Source: JAJDNS01 sp963578825
GTDB taxonomy: Bacteria > Acidobacteriota > Vicinamibacteria > Fen-336
Length of the DNA: 64,000 nt
Assembly (NCBI GenBank): GCA_963578825.1
Contig: CAUZDW010000016.1
Span: 1 to 64,000, forward strand
Direction of reading: 5' to 3'
Within the stretch, counting starts at the first letter, position 1, and every line of letters starts with the position of its first letter. Of the stretch, positions 24,289-33,179 are shown in pieces. The notes beneath the pieces were generated by a model. The model searched no databases. It worked only from the letters and a program-made list of their open reading frames with translations, and was not told the origin of the DNA. Both the position numbers and the translations under genes were made by a program.

Positions 24289-25998
24289 GTGCGCAGCGAC
24301 TACGGCTTCAATGACACCCGACAGGTCCCTCCACCGGTCAACGATCCGGTGCGGTCCTATGAGCCTGGCTCGGCCGAAAAGGTCGCGCTGAAGGCCCGCC
24401 TTCAGACGATGGCCGCCGAGAGGATCGACATCCCGCTCATCATCGGCGGTAAGGACGTCACCACCGACGACGTCGCCCAGGCGGTGATGCCCCACGACCA
24501 CGGCCAGGTCCTGGCCGACTGGCACCGGGCTTCGGGCAAGCACGTGCTCCAGGCCGTCGAAGCGGCGGCCGAAGCGCGCCACGACTGGGCCCGGTGGCCC
24601 TGGGAGGATCGGGCGGCGGTCTTCCTCAAAGCGGCGGAGCTCCTGGCCACGACCTGGCGCGACACCGTCAACGCCGCGACGATGCTCGGCCAGCCGAAGA
24701 CCGTCTTCCAGTCCGAGATCGACGCCGCGTGCGAGCTGATCGACTTCTGGCGGTTCAATGCACAGTTCGCGCAGGACCTGTACGCGGAGCAGCCGCTGTC
24801 GACCTCGGCGATGTGGAACCAGGTCGAGTACCGCCCGCTCGAGGGGTTCGTCTTCGCCCTGACGCCGTTCAACTTCGCCTCGATCGCGGGGAACCTGCCC
24901 ACGGCGCCAGCACTCATGGGCAACACCGTCGTGTGGAAGCCCGCCTCGGGCGCGATCCCGAGCGCCTACGCCATCATGCGGCTCCTCGAAGCGGCAGGTC
25001 TGCCGCCCGGCGTCATCAACTTCGTCCCCGGCCGCGGGGCGGAGGTGACCGAAGCGATCCTCCCCCGCCCCGACCTTGCGGGCGTGCACTTCACGGGCTC
25101 CACCGCAGTCTTCGACTCCATGTGGGAGACGATCGGCGGCAACATGTCCCGCTACCGCTCCTACCCGAGGATCGTGGGCGAGACGGGGGGCAAGGACTTC
25201 ATCGTGGCCCACCCCTCGGCGGATCCCCAGGCCCTGGCGGTGGCCGTCATCCGCGGCGGGTACGAGTACCAGGGACAGAAGTGCTCCGCCGCGAGCCGCA
25301 TCTACGTGCCGCGGTCGATCTGGAACGACGTGCGGGACCGCATCGTCGGGATGATCCAGGATATCAAGATGGGCGATGTCCAGGACTTCAGGAACTTCAT
25401 GGGTGCCGTGATCGACAAGAAGTCCTTCGACAACATCTCCGGCTACCTCGCCGACGCGAAGAAGAACGCGAAGATCCTGGCCGGTGGCGGCGCCGACGGG
25501 AAGAACGGCTATTTCGTCGAGCCGACCCTCGTCGAGGCCAGCGAGCCGGGCTACCGCCTCCTCTGCGAGGAGATCTTCGGCCCCGTCGTCACCGCGTATG
25601 TCTACGAGGACGCGAAGTGGGAGGAGACGCTCAAGGTGGTCGACGAGACCTCCCCCTACGCCCTTACCGGCGCCGTCTTCTCCCAGGACCGCGAGGGCCT
25701 TCGCCAGGCCGCCCTGGCGCTGCGCAACGCAGCCGGCAACTTCTACTTCAACGACAAGCCGACAGCCGCCGTCGTGGGACAGCAGCCCTTCGGCGGAGCC
25801 CGGGGCTCGGGCACCAACGACAAAGCCGGCTCCAAGCTCAACCTCGTGAGGTGGGTCAGCGCCCGGACACTGAAGGAAGCCTTCGGGGGGGGGGGGGGGC
25901 CGCCCCCCCCCCCGCCCGCCGACGCCCGGACACTGAAGGAAACCTTCACCCCCCCCCCCCCCCCCGACTACCGCTACCCCTTCATGGAAGAGAAGTGA
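24289..25998 (+). CDS. pruA: 1-pyrroline-5-carboxylate (glutamate semialdehyde) dehydrogenase
   Basis: 569 aa, GTG start with AAAGGA upstream. It oxidises glutamate semialdehyde to glutamate with NAD, the last step of proline, ornithine and arginine breakdown. The ALDH core is intact: TPFNFASIAGNLP, GETGGKDF with Glu 298, and YQGQKCSAASR with nucleophile Cys 332; the length before the tail fits the long P5CDH type. The C-terminus is odd: the segment ARTLKEAF is duplicated as ARTLKETF 21 codons later. The gap is filled by Gly and Pro homopolymers, and a second Pro run precedes the normal YRYPFMEEK end. Convergent with an ornithine-cyclodeaminase-type gene. Confidence 0.95.
   Translation: MRSDYGFNDTRQVPPPVNDPVRSYEPGSAEKVALKARLQTMAAERIDIPLIIGGKDVTTDDVAQAVMPHDHGQVLADWHRASGKHVLQAVEAAAEARHDWARWPWEDRAAVFLKAAELLATTWRDTVNAATMLGQPKTVFQSEIDAACELIDFWRFNAQFAQDLYAEQPLSTSAMWNQVEYRPLEGFVFALTPFNFASIAGNLPTAPALMGNTVVWKPASGAIPSAYAIMRLLEAAGLPPGVINFVPGRGAEVTEAILPRPDLAGVHFTGSTAVFDSMWETIGGNMSRYRSYPRIVGETGGKDFIVAHPSADPQALAVAVIRGGYEYQGQKCSAASRIYVPRSIWNDVRDRIVGMIQDIKMGDVQDFRNFMGAVIDKKSFDNISGYLADAKKNAKILAGGGADGKNGYFVEPTLVEASEPGYRLLCEEIFGPVVTAYVYEDAKWEETLKVVDETSPYALTGAVFSQDREGLRQAALALRNAAGNFYFNDKPTAAVVGQQPFGGARGSGTNDKAGSKLNLVRWVSARTLKEAFGGGGGPPPPPPADARTLKETFTPPPPPDYRYPFMEEK
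25861..25965 (+). repeat. In-frame duplication with G15, C11 and C17 tracts inside pruA
   Basis: A 24-base unit at 25861-25884 recurs with one mismatch at 25924-25947, 63 bases on, so the frame is kept. Between and after lie homopolymers G15 (25885-25899), C11 (25903-25913) and C17 (25949-25965). Each tract length changes the frame of the last codons if it slips by one. Confidence 0.85.
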
Positions 25999-26022
25999 CC
26001 GGCGTCATCGTGAGCTGCGCCC

Positions 26023-26144
26023 GTCATCCTGAGGAGCCTCACCTGGGGCGCGCGACGAAGGATCTCCCGATAGCGGCAGGAGTGAGTCGGGTGGTCGTCA
26101 ACAGATTCCTCGTCGCACGTCCAACGTGGGCTCCTCTGAATGAC
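26023..26144. repeat. Inverted-repeat dispersed element, copy 2 (most complete)
   Basis: Outer arms are GTCATCCTGAGGAGC at 26023-26037 and GCTCCTCTGAATGAC at 26130-26144. Inner arms are GCGACGAAGGATCT at 26052-26065 and AGATTCCTCGTCGC at 26103-26116. Each pair is an inverted repeat with one or two mismatches. It fills the convergent gap between pruA and the ornithine-cyclodeaminase-type gene and might serve as a bidirectional stem-loop end of transcription. Confidence 0.8.
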
Positions 26145-26155
26145 TGCGCGACGGC

Positions 26156-27370
26156 CTAAAACTCCGCCGCGAGCGCTTCCAGGAAAAACCCGACGTCGGT
26201 CACCAGACCGATGGCCTGCATTGTGCCGCGGTTCGAGAGCTTGATCGGCACCGACTCCGTCATGTCCACACAGACCGTACGCACACGCGCCGGGAGCAGG
26301 TTCCCCACGGCGATCGAGTGCAGCGCCGTGGCAAGCATGAGGCAGACCCCCGCCCCCTCGAGCGCCTCGACGTACGCCCCCTGAGCCGCAACGACGTCGG
26401 TGATCGTGTCGGCAAGCGGCCCGTCGTCCCGGATCGACCCCGCCAGCACGAAGGGCGTCCCCTTCTTCACGGCCTCGTACATCACCCCGGAGCTCACCAC
26501 CCCGGACTCCACGGCCGCCTTGATGCTCCCCGCACGGTTCACCGCGTTGATGGCGTAGAGGTGGTTTCGGCTCCCCCCCTCCACGGCCCGACCGCTCATC
26601 TGACACACCCCAAGGCTCGTCTGCAGGATCGCCTTCTCGAGGTCGTGCACCGCAAAGGCGTTGCCAGTCAAGATCACGTCCACCCACCCCTCGCGGACGA
26701 GCTGAGCCAGGTGAACGCCCCCGCCGGAGTGGACGATGGCCGGCCCCGCCACCACCACGATCTTCTCGCCGGCCTCCCGCACCCGCTTCATCTCGCGGGC
26801 GGCGCCCGCCACGGCGATCGACTTGTTCACCTCCGCCGAGACATCGTTGGCCATGAAGCCAAAGACCGAGTAGTCGCGGCTCCGCTCGGGTGGGTGGACA
26901 CGGATGCCGGCCCCTCGAAGCGCCACCGGCTCGCCCTTCTTCACCTTGCCCTGCTTCACGCAGACCGGCTCGCCCTTGCGGAGAACGAGAGCGCAGTCCA
27001 TCTTCTGATTCGCCACCGACCGCCACTTTCCGTCGAGGCGCACCCAGGTGTCGAAGTTCGCGGTGGAGTAGAACTCGTCGGGGAGGATCCCGTCCCTCTC
27101 TGCCGGCCCGAAGGCGCAGTCGCTGGGACCGCTCTCCGACACCGCCCCGATGTAGCGCAGCCCCTCGAGGATCGACTCGAGGGCCTCCGGGTCCTGGGCC
27201 CGGATCTCGATCCGGGCGAACGACGCCTCGTCATTGGTGCGCCCGACCCGAAACTCCAGCACCTCGAACTCACCGTGGCCCTCCACCACGCGGTCGAAGA
27301 CCCGGCGCATGATGTCCGAGTCGATCAGGTGTCCCTCGAGGACGACCGTGTCGTGAACCATGGGCGACAT
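26156..27370 (-). CDS. LOR/SDH-type ornithine cyclodeaminase (TIGR00300-like)
   Basis: 404 aa. It resembles the LOR/SDH-domain family whose characterised members (the methanogen enzyme and the C-terminal half of cyanobacterial AgrE/ArgZ) convert ornithine to proline and ammonia with bound NAD. Visible features: N-terminal HLIDSDIMRRVFD region, a charged beta domain, then a Rossmann-like half with VVAGPAIVHSGGG, VILTGNAFAVHDLE, GGSRNHLYAINAV and SIRDDGPLAD. The convergent pruA acts at the end of the same pathway. The stop is followed by dispersed-repeat copy 2. The family name is from remembered motifs, so the activity is an inference. Confidence 0.8.
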   Translation of the reverse strand: MSPMVHDTVVLEGHLIDSDIMRRVFDRVVEGHGEFEVLEFRVGRTNDEASFARIEIRAQDPEALESILEGLRYIGAVSESGPSDCAFGPAERDGILPDEFYSTANFDTWVRLDGKWRSVANQKMDCALVLRKGEPVCVKQGKVKKGEPVALRGAGIRVHPPERSRDYSVFGFMANDVSAEVNKSIAVAGAAREMKRVREAGEKIVVVAGPAIVHSGGGVHLAQLVREGWVDVILTGNAFAVHDLEKAILQTSLGVCQMSGRAVEGGSRNHLYAINAVNRAGSIKAAVESGVVSSGVMYEAVKKGTPFVLAGSIRDDGPLADTITDVVAAQGAYVEALEGAGVCLMLATALHSIAVGNLLPARVRTVCVDMTESVPIKLSNRGTMQAIGLVTDVGFFLEALAAEF

Positions 27371-27380
27371 TTCGGAATCC

Positions 27381-27935
27381 CTACAGCCGGGGCAGGGTGA
27401 GCCCCGCCTGGCCCTGGTACTTCCCCTTCTTGTCGGCGTAGGAGGTCTCGCACGGCTCGTCGCTCTGGAAGAAAAGCATCTGAGCGATCCCCTCCCCCGC
27501 GTAGATCCGCGCCGGGAGCGGCGTCGTGTTCGAGACCTCGAGCGTGACGATCCCCTCCCACTCCGGCTCCAGCGGCGTCACGTTCACGATGATCCCGCAG
27601 CGCGCATACGTCGACTTGCCCAGACAGACGACGATCACGTCGCGGGGAATCTTGAAGTGCTCGACGGTCCGCGCCAGCGCGAAGGAGTTGGGCGGGATGA
27701 TGCACTGCTCGCCCTCGAAATCCACGAACGACCGGGGGTCGAAGTTCTTGGGATCGACCACCATGTGATTGATGTTCGTGAAGATCTTGAACTCGTGGGC
27801 AATGCGCACGTCGTAGCCGTACGACGACAGCCCATAGGAGATCACCCCTCCCCGGACCTGTTTCTCCGAGAACGGCTCGATCATCCCGTGCTCTGTCGCC
27901 ATTTGACGGATCCACTTGTCGGACTTGACCGCCAT
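27381..27935 (-). CDS. dcd: dCTP deaminase
   Basis: 184 aa, ATG with AGGAGG five bases upstream. It deaminates dCTP to dUTP for thymidylate synthesis. Trimeric dUTPase-like fold with the family motifs SSYGYDVRIA, VCLGKSTYARCGI (phosphate-binding and catalytic region) and TPLEPEWEG with the catalytic Glu, and a C-terminal KGKYQGQAGLTLPRL. The bifunctional dCTP deaminase/dUTPase form is shorter or has extra residues, so plain Dcd is likelier. The stop is ten bases before the next gene on the same strand. Confidence 0.95.
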   Translation of the reverse strand: MAVKSDKWIRQMATEHGMIEPFSEKQVRGGVISYGLSSYGYDVRIAHEFKIFTNINHMVVDPKNFDPRSFVDFEGEQCIIPPNSFALARTVEHFKIPRDVIVVCLGKSTYARCGIIVNVTPLEPEWEGIVTLEVSNTTPLPARIYAGEGIAQMLFFQSDEPCETSYADKKGKYQGQAGLTLPRL

Positions 27936-28122
27936 CCCGCCTCCTCTTGCTGTTTCGGCTGGCTGCGTAGGATTTCACGAAGGAGGCGGTGGGGCAAGCG
28001 GCTCCAACGCGCCGGATCCGCGCCGATCGCCAGTGGGCGCCCGACGCGATGTTCGAAATAGGCTCTCGAACCTCAAGTGATCTCTCCAGCAACTGTTTCC
28101 GGAGTCTGCTGAGTGTCGCGTC

Positions 28123-28148
28123 ATCAACTCGGGGCGCCCCGAGTTGAT
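28123..28148. terminator. 26-base perfect palindrome, candidate terminator or operator
   Basis: ATCAACTCGGGGC followed directly by GCCCCGAGTTGAT forms a perfect 13-base-pair inverted repeat without a spacer. It is downstream of ndk and upstream of dcd. No T-run follows, so a Rho-independent terminator in the strict sense is not shown; a dimeric regulator could bind it. Confidence 0.45.
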
Positions 28149-28239
28149 CGGCTTGGGCAACGACCAGACCAACTGTCTCAGCGAGCGCTGGGGACAGGTC
28201 TCAGGATCACCTTGGGGAACGAGTTTGCGGCTACTTGGG

Positions 28240-28282
28240 GGATTCTTCGTCGCACGTCCGAAGGGAAGCTCCTCAGAATGAC
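28240..28282. repeat. Dispersed element, right half copy
   Basis: GGATTCTTCGTCGC followed by AGCTCCTCAGAATGAC (28267-28282) matches the right halves of the elements at 26023-26144 and 20226-20367. No left half is recognisable upstream. Confidence 0.7.
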
Positions 28283-28315
28283 GGGGACGGGGGAGGGGGG
28301 GGGGGCCGGGGCCTG

Positions 28316-28735
28316 CTAGTCGCGGAGCTGGATGGCGGGGAAGAAGTAGGCGATCTCGACGCGGGCGGTGTCGGGGGCGTCCGAGCCGTGGATGGCGTTG
28401 GCCTCGATGGAGGCGGCGAAGTCCTTGCGGATGGTGCCCGGGTCCGCCTTGGCGGGGTCGGTCGCTCCCATGAGGGTGCGGAGCTCGGCGATGGCGTTCT
28501 TTCGCTCGAGAACCATGGGGATGCACGGGCCCGACGACATGAAGGTGCAGAGGTCTCCGAAGAAGGGCCGCTCGCGGTGGATGGCGTAGAAGCCCTCGGC
28601 TTCGGGGCGGGTGAGGTGGCGCATCTGCAGCGCCACGATCCGGAAGCCGGCCTTCTCGAGACGGGACAGGATCGCCCCGGCGTGGCCCGCAAGGACGGCG
28701 TCGGGCTTGATGATGGAGAACGTGCGCTCACTCAA
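28316..28735 (-). CDS. ndk: Nucleoside diphosphate kinase
   Basis: 139 aa, the normal length. It transfers the gamma phosphate between nucleoside triphosphates through a phosphohistidine. The catalytic His 116 sits in the signature NAIHGSDAPDTA, and the N-terminal FSIIKPDAV segment is canonical. The start is TTG, supported by AAGGAG six bases upstream and by the conserved N-terminus. It follows sucD by 19 bases in a sucC-sucD-ndk run, a common grouping because succinyl-CoA synthetase yields GTP or ATP. Confidence 0.97.
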   Translation of the reverse strand: MSERTFSIIKPDAVLAGHAGAILSRLEKAGFRIVALQMRHLTRPEAEGFYAIHRERPFFGDLCTFMSSGPCIPMVLERKNAIAELRTLMGATDPAKADPGTIRKDFAASIEANAIHGSDAPDTARVEIAYFFPAIQLRD

Positions 28736-28754
28736 GAGAACTCCTTGGTGTCTG

Positions 28755-29626
<872 letters not shown>

Positions 29627-29630
<4 letters not shown>

Positions 29631-30802
29631 CGTGCACCTCCCGCAGCCTGGACAACTTGATTTGCCGCCTCTCCCATGCCGTCGGCGGTGTCGAAGCTGA
29701 GGCCGGACTCCTTGAGCATTCTCTTGCCTGGCTCCTCGTTGTTGCCCTTCATGCGGACCACGACCGGCACCTTGACGCCGAGATCCCGCACCGCGGCAAT
29801 CACACCCTCGGCCAGGATGTCGCAGCGGAGAATGCCGCCGAAGATGTTGATGAGGACCGCCTTCACGTCGGTGTCGGCGAGGAGGATGCGGAAGGCGTTC
29901 TTGATCTGGTCGGCATTGGCGCCGCCGCCGACGTCGAGGAAGTTGGCGGGGCTGCCACCGGAGAGCTTGATGATGTCCATGGTGGCCATGGCGAGGCCGG
30001 CGCCGTTCACCATGCAGCCGACGTTTCCGCCGTCGAGCTTGATGTAGTTGAGGTCGAACTTCGAGGCCTCGACCTCGAGGGGCTCCTCTTCCTCGACGTC
30101 GCGCAGCTCCACCAGCGCGGGGTGACGGAAAAGCGCGCTGTCGTCGAGGGTCACCTTGGCGTCGAGAGCGATGAGCTCGCCCGCCTTCGTCACCAGCAGC
30201 GGATTGATCTCGACGAGAGACGCGTCGACACCTTCGAAGGCCTCGAAGAGAGACGTCATGAAGGGGACGGCCTGAGCGGCGAGCGCCCCCGACAGGCCCA
30301 GGCCGAAGGCGAGCTGCCGGGCCTGGTACGGCTGGAAGCCCACGGCGAGGTCGACGTGCTCCTTCAGGATGGCGCTCGGATCCTTCGCGGCCACCTCCTC
30401 GATCTCCATCCCACCCTGAGCCGAGGCCATGACGACGGGCAGGCTGGTGGCCCGGTCGACCAGGACGGCGAGGTACATCTCCCTTGCGCCGGAGAGATCC
30501 ATGCCCTCCTCGATGAGCAGCCGCTTCACCACGCGGCCCTCGGGGCCGGTCTGGTGCGTCTTCAGCGTCATCCCCAGGATGGACTTGGCGATCCCCTTGC
30601 ACTCGTCCAGGCTCTTGGCGAGCTTGACGCCTCCGCCCTTGCCGCGGCCTCCCGCGTGAATCTGGGCCTTCACCACCACCGGAAAGCCGAGACCCTTCGC
30701 CACCTCCGCCGCCTCGTCGACGGTGTAGGCCACCTTCCCCTTCGGCACGGGGACACCGTACTGGGCGAGGACCGCCTTGCCCTGGTATTCGTGGATCTTC
30801 AC
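29627..30802 (-). CDS. sucC: Succinyl-CoA synthetase beta subunit
   Basis: 391 aa from GTG 30802 with AGGAG nine bases upstream. ATP-grasp N-terminal half (KIHEYQGKAVLAQYGVPVP, VVKAQIHAGGRGKGGGVKL) and a C-terminal CoA-ligase half (NGAGLAMATMDIIKLSGG, LINIFGGILRCD). Forms the heterotetramer with SucD. The FKBP gene lies upstream on the same strand, 37 bases away. Confidence 0.97.
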
Positions 30803-30839
30803 GCGCGGATCTCCTGCGGGACGGGATGCCCCGGGCGAC

Positions 30840-31553
30840 TCACTTGCCCTTGATCCCCAGCAGCTCGACCTCGAAGATGAGCGTGGACCCGCCGGGGATG
30901 CCGGGCCGGCCGGCGACGCCGTAGGCAATCTCCGAGGGGCACACGAGCCGGGCCGTCTCGCCCACCTTCATCTTCTGCACACCCTCGGTCCAGCAGGGGA
31001 TGACCCCGTTGAGAGGGAACTCGATGGGCTCGCCCCGATCGCGGGAGCTGTCGAATACGTTCCCGTCCGGGAACGTCCCGTGATAGTGGACCTTCACGGT
31101 GTCGGTCGCCGTGGGGCTGGGCCCATCACCGGCCTGCACCGTACGGTAGACGAGGCCCGACTCCGAGAGCTGGGCGCCCTCTTCGGCGGCAGCCGTTTCG
31201 AGGTAGCCGCCGGCCTTGTCCTTCTCCTCGGCGGCGCCGGCGGCGGCGCGGGCCTGCAGGAACTCATTGATCTGGTCGCCGTACTCCTTGATCGAGACAT
31301 TCCCCTCCCCGCCACGGGCGGTGGCGGCGATGCCTTCGAGCATCACCTCGAGCTCCGCCTCGCTGAGGCGAAGGGGCTTCACGATGTTCTTTCCGTACTG
31401 CGCGCCAATAGCGTAGACGATCTTGTCGTCCTCGCTCCTCGCAGCGCGCCCAGCCTGGCTCGGCTCGCTGGCCTCGGGCGTCTCCTCCGTCGGGTTGCAG
31501 CCCCAGGCGAGCACCGCCATGCCGAGCAGCAGAGCACCGATGGTCTTGTTCAT
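30840..31553 (-). CDS. FKBP-type peptidyl-prolyl isomerase lipoprotein
   Basis: 237 aa. A lipoprotein signal (LLGMAVLAWGC) places it on the periplasmic side of a membrane. An FkpA-like helical N-terminal dimerisation part (IVYAIGAQYGKNI ... LEGIAATARGG) precedes an FKBP domain (DTVKVHYHGTFPDGNVFDSS, GVIPCWTEGVQKMKVGE, SEIAYG, LIFEVELLGI). It likely helps folding of exported proteins. It is divergent from the LCAT-like gene. Confidence 0.93.
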   Translation of the reverse strand: MNKTIGALLLGMAVLAWGCNPTEETPEASEPSQAGRAARSEDDKIVYAIGAQYGKNIVKPLRLSEAELEVMLEGIAATARGGEGNVSIKEYGDQINEFLQARAAAGAAEEKDKAGGYLETAAAEEGAQLSESGLVYRTVQAGDGPSPTATDTVKVHYHGTFPDGNVFDSSRDRGEPIEFPLNGVIPCWTEGVQKMKVGETARLVCPSEIAYGVAGRPGIPGGSTLIFEVELLGIKGK

Positions 31554-31709
31554 CTGGATCGTCCTGGCCTTTCCGCCCCGCTCGCGTCTCTCGTCGCGGC
31601 CCGAGCTCTCGTCCGAAACACCGATGCTATCCCGGCGCCGCTCGGCGAGGCAAACCAGGGACTACAATCACTACGATCAAAGATGCGCGTCGCGGGAAAG
31701 GAGGACGCC

Positions 31710-33083
31710 GTGGCACGGACCGGAGGGGCGGGCCGCACCTGGCCGTTCATTGCCGGGACTTTCGCCGGGCTCGTCGCCGGGGCCGCGGTCGCATGGCTCG
31801 CCACGGGCCGGCGCCGCACGCTCGACAGGCGGCTGGTCCGGGCGCTCAGCCACGGCCACCGGGCCCCGGGCCTCGTGGTGGTGCCGGGCGTCATGGGCAG
31901 CCAGCTCCTGCGCCCCGACGGAAGCGTGGCGTGGCTCAACCTCGGCAACGCCCTCGGGCACCACGACCTCAGCCTTCCCCGGAAGCTCCCCTTCGCCAAG
32001 AGCCGCGACGACCTGCGCCCGGGCCCTCTCGTGGGCACGGACGCGGTGTTGCCCCGCGCCTTCGGGTTTACCGAGTACGCGGACCTCGTGGAGCTCCTCG
32101 AGGGGGCCGGCTTTGAACCCGGCCTGCGATCGGCAGGACTCCGATACACGATCTTCTCCTACGACTGGCGGCGCGACCTCGTGGAGAGCGCACGCCGGCT
32201 GGGCCGAAGGCTCGACTCTCTGGCCGAAGCCCGCGAAGATCCCGAGGCCCGCTTCCATCTGCTCGGCCACAGCATGGGCGGCCTCGTCGTCCGGTACTAC
32301 CTGCGCTACGGGGGCGCGGAGCCCCGGAAGGGCGCACCCGTCACCTGGGCCGGGGCCCGCCGAGTGGCGAGCGCGGTGCTGGTCGCCACGCCGAACGGCG
32401 GGTCTCTCCCCGCCCTCGACGCCATCTTGAGCGGATCGCGGGTGGGTCTGTCCTACACGACGCTGGCCGCGAGTGTCGTGGCGCGCATGCCCTCGGTCTA
32501 CCAGCTTCTTCCTCCGGTCGGCACCCACGTCCTCCTCGACTCCAAGGGGATCCCCGTGGATGCGGACCTTCACGAGCCCGCCACCTGGAAGCGGTTCGGG
32601 TGGGGCCCCTTCGGCCCCACCATGGACAGGCGGCTCGCCCCGGAACGCACCTTTGCAAAGGCCGCGCTGGGTCGCGCCCGTGCGTTTCACGACGCGCTCG
32701 CCCGCCCGCCCGAGCAGCCGTGTCCCGTCCCGGTGACCCTCGTGGGAGGCGATTGCCTGCCGACTCTCGCCCGGGCCGTCGTCGACGAGGGCTCCCCGGG
32801 GCAGCCGCCGCGATTCGAAGCCGACTCCGAAGCAGAGCAAGACCTCATGTTCGAGGCGGGCGACGGCCGCGTCACCCGGGCCAGCAGCCTCGCCGCACAC
32901 CTTCCCGGGGCCTGCGACGCGGAGGCAAAGTGCGGGATTCCCGAGACCAGCCGAGTCTTTTTCGGCGGAGCCGATCACCACGGGCTCTACGCCGACCCCG
33001 CGTTCCAGAGCCTCATCCTGAGGCTGCTGCTGAAGCCAGGGGCCGGGACGAAGCCCGTCGCACCGCCGCCCCACGCGAACTGA
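31710..33083 (+). CDS. LCAT/PDAT-like acyltransferase or lipase, alpha/beta hydrolase
   Basis: 457 aa from GTG 31710, chosen because AAAGGAGG sits just upstream; an ATG at 31683 lacks one. An N-terminal membrane anchor (FIAGTFAGLVAGAAVAWLA) is followed by a lecithin:cholesterol-acyltransferase-like hydrolase: LVVVPGVMGSQLL near the N-terminus, the FSYDWRRDL segment, the nucleophile Ser 188 in GHSMGGLVV, and later candidate Asp (FEAGDGRVT) and His (GADHHGLY). Bacterial members are few and their substrates mostly unknown; phospholipid or sterol-like acyl transfer is an inference. Confidence 0.85.
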   Translation: MARTGGAGRTWPFIAGTFAGLVAGAAVAWLATGRRRTLDRRLVRALSHGHRAPGLVVVPGVMGSQLLRPDGSVAWLNLGNALGHHDLSLPRKLPFAKSRDDLRPGPLVGTDAVLPRAFGFTEYADLVELLEGAGFEPGLRSAGLRYTIFSYDWRRDLVESARRLGRRLDSLAEAREDPEARFHLLGHSMGGLVVRYYLRYGGAEPRKGAPVTWAGARRVASAVLVATPNGGSLPALDAILSGSRVGLSYTTLAASVVARMPSVYQLLPPVGTHVLLDSKGIPVDADLHEPATWKRFGWGPFGPTMDRRLAPERTFAKAALGRARAFHDALARPPEQPCPVPVTLVGGDCLPTLARAVVDEGSPGQPPRFEADSEAEQDLMFEAGDGRVTRASSLAAHLPGACDAEAKCGIPETSRVFFGGADHHGLYADPAFQSLILRLLLKPGAGTKPVAPPPHAN

Positions 33084-33179
33084 GAAATTGCGGCGCGGCG
33101 ACCGGGCCGACTAGAATCGTCCGAGACACGGGTTTTCTCGGTGATGCAGCCGCCTGCATCGACCATCCCTGGAGAACAG

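Larger units (their letters stand above)
27936..28315. other. 380-base gap between dcd and ndk with palindrome and repeat half
   Basis: No convincing gene. It holds a 26-base perfect palindrome, a right-half copy of the dispersed element and a G10 homopolymer (28295-28304) next to the ndk stop. Because ndk and dcd point the same way, this gap contains the end of the sucC-sucD-ndk transcript and the start of the dcd transcript. Confidence 0.7.

Noticed and set aside
25885..25965. Homopolymer tracts of pruA as a CRISPR-like or VNTR array
   Set aside because: There are only two copies of the unit and no spacers; it is a single in-frame duplication with homopolymers.
27936..28315. Possible small RNA or tRNA gene between dcd and ndk
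   Set aside because: No cloverleaf or conserved RNA pattern seen; palindrome, repeat half and G tract explain the segment.
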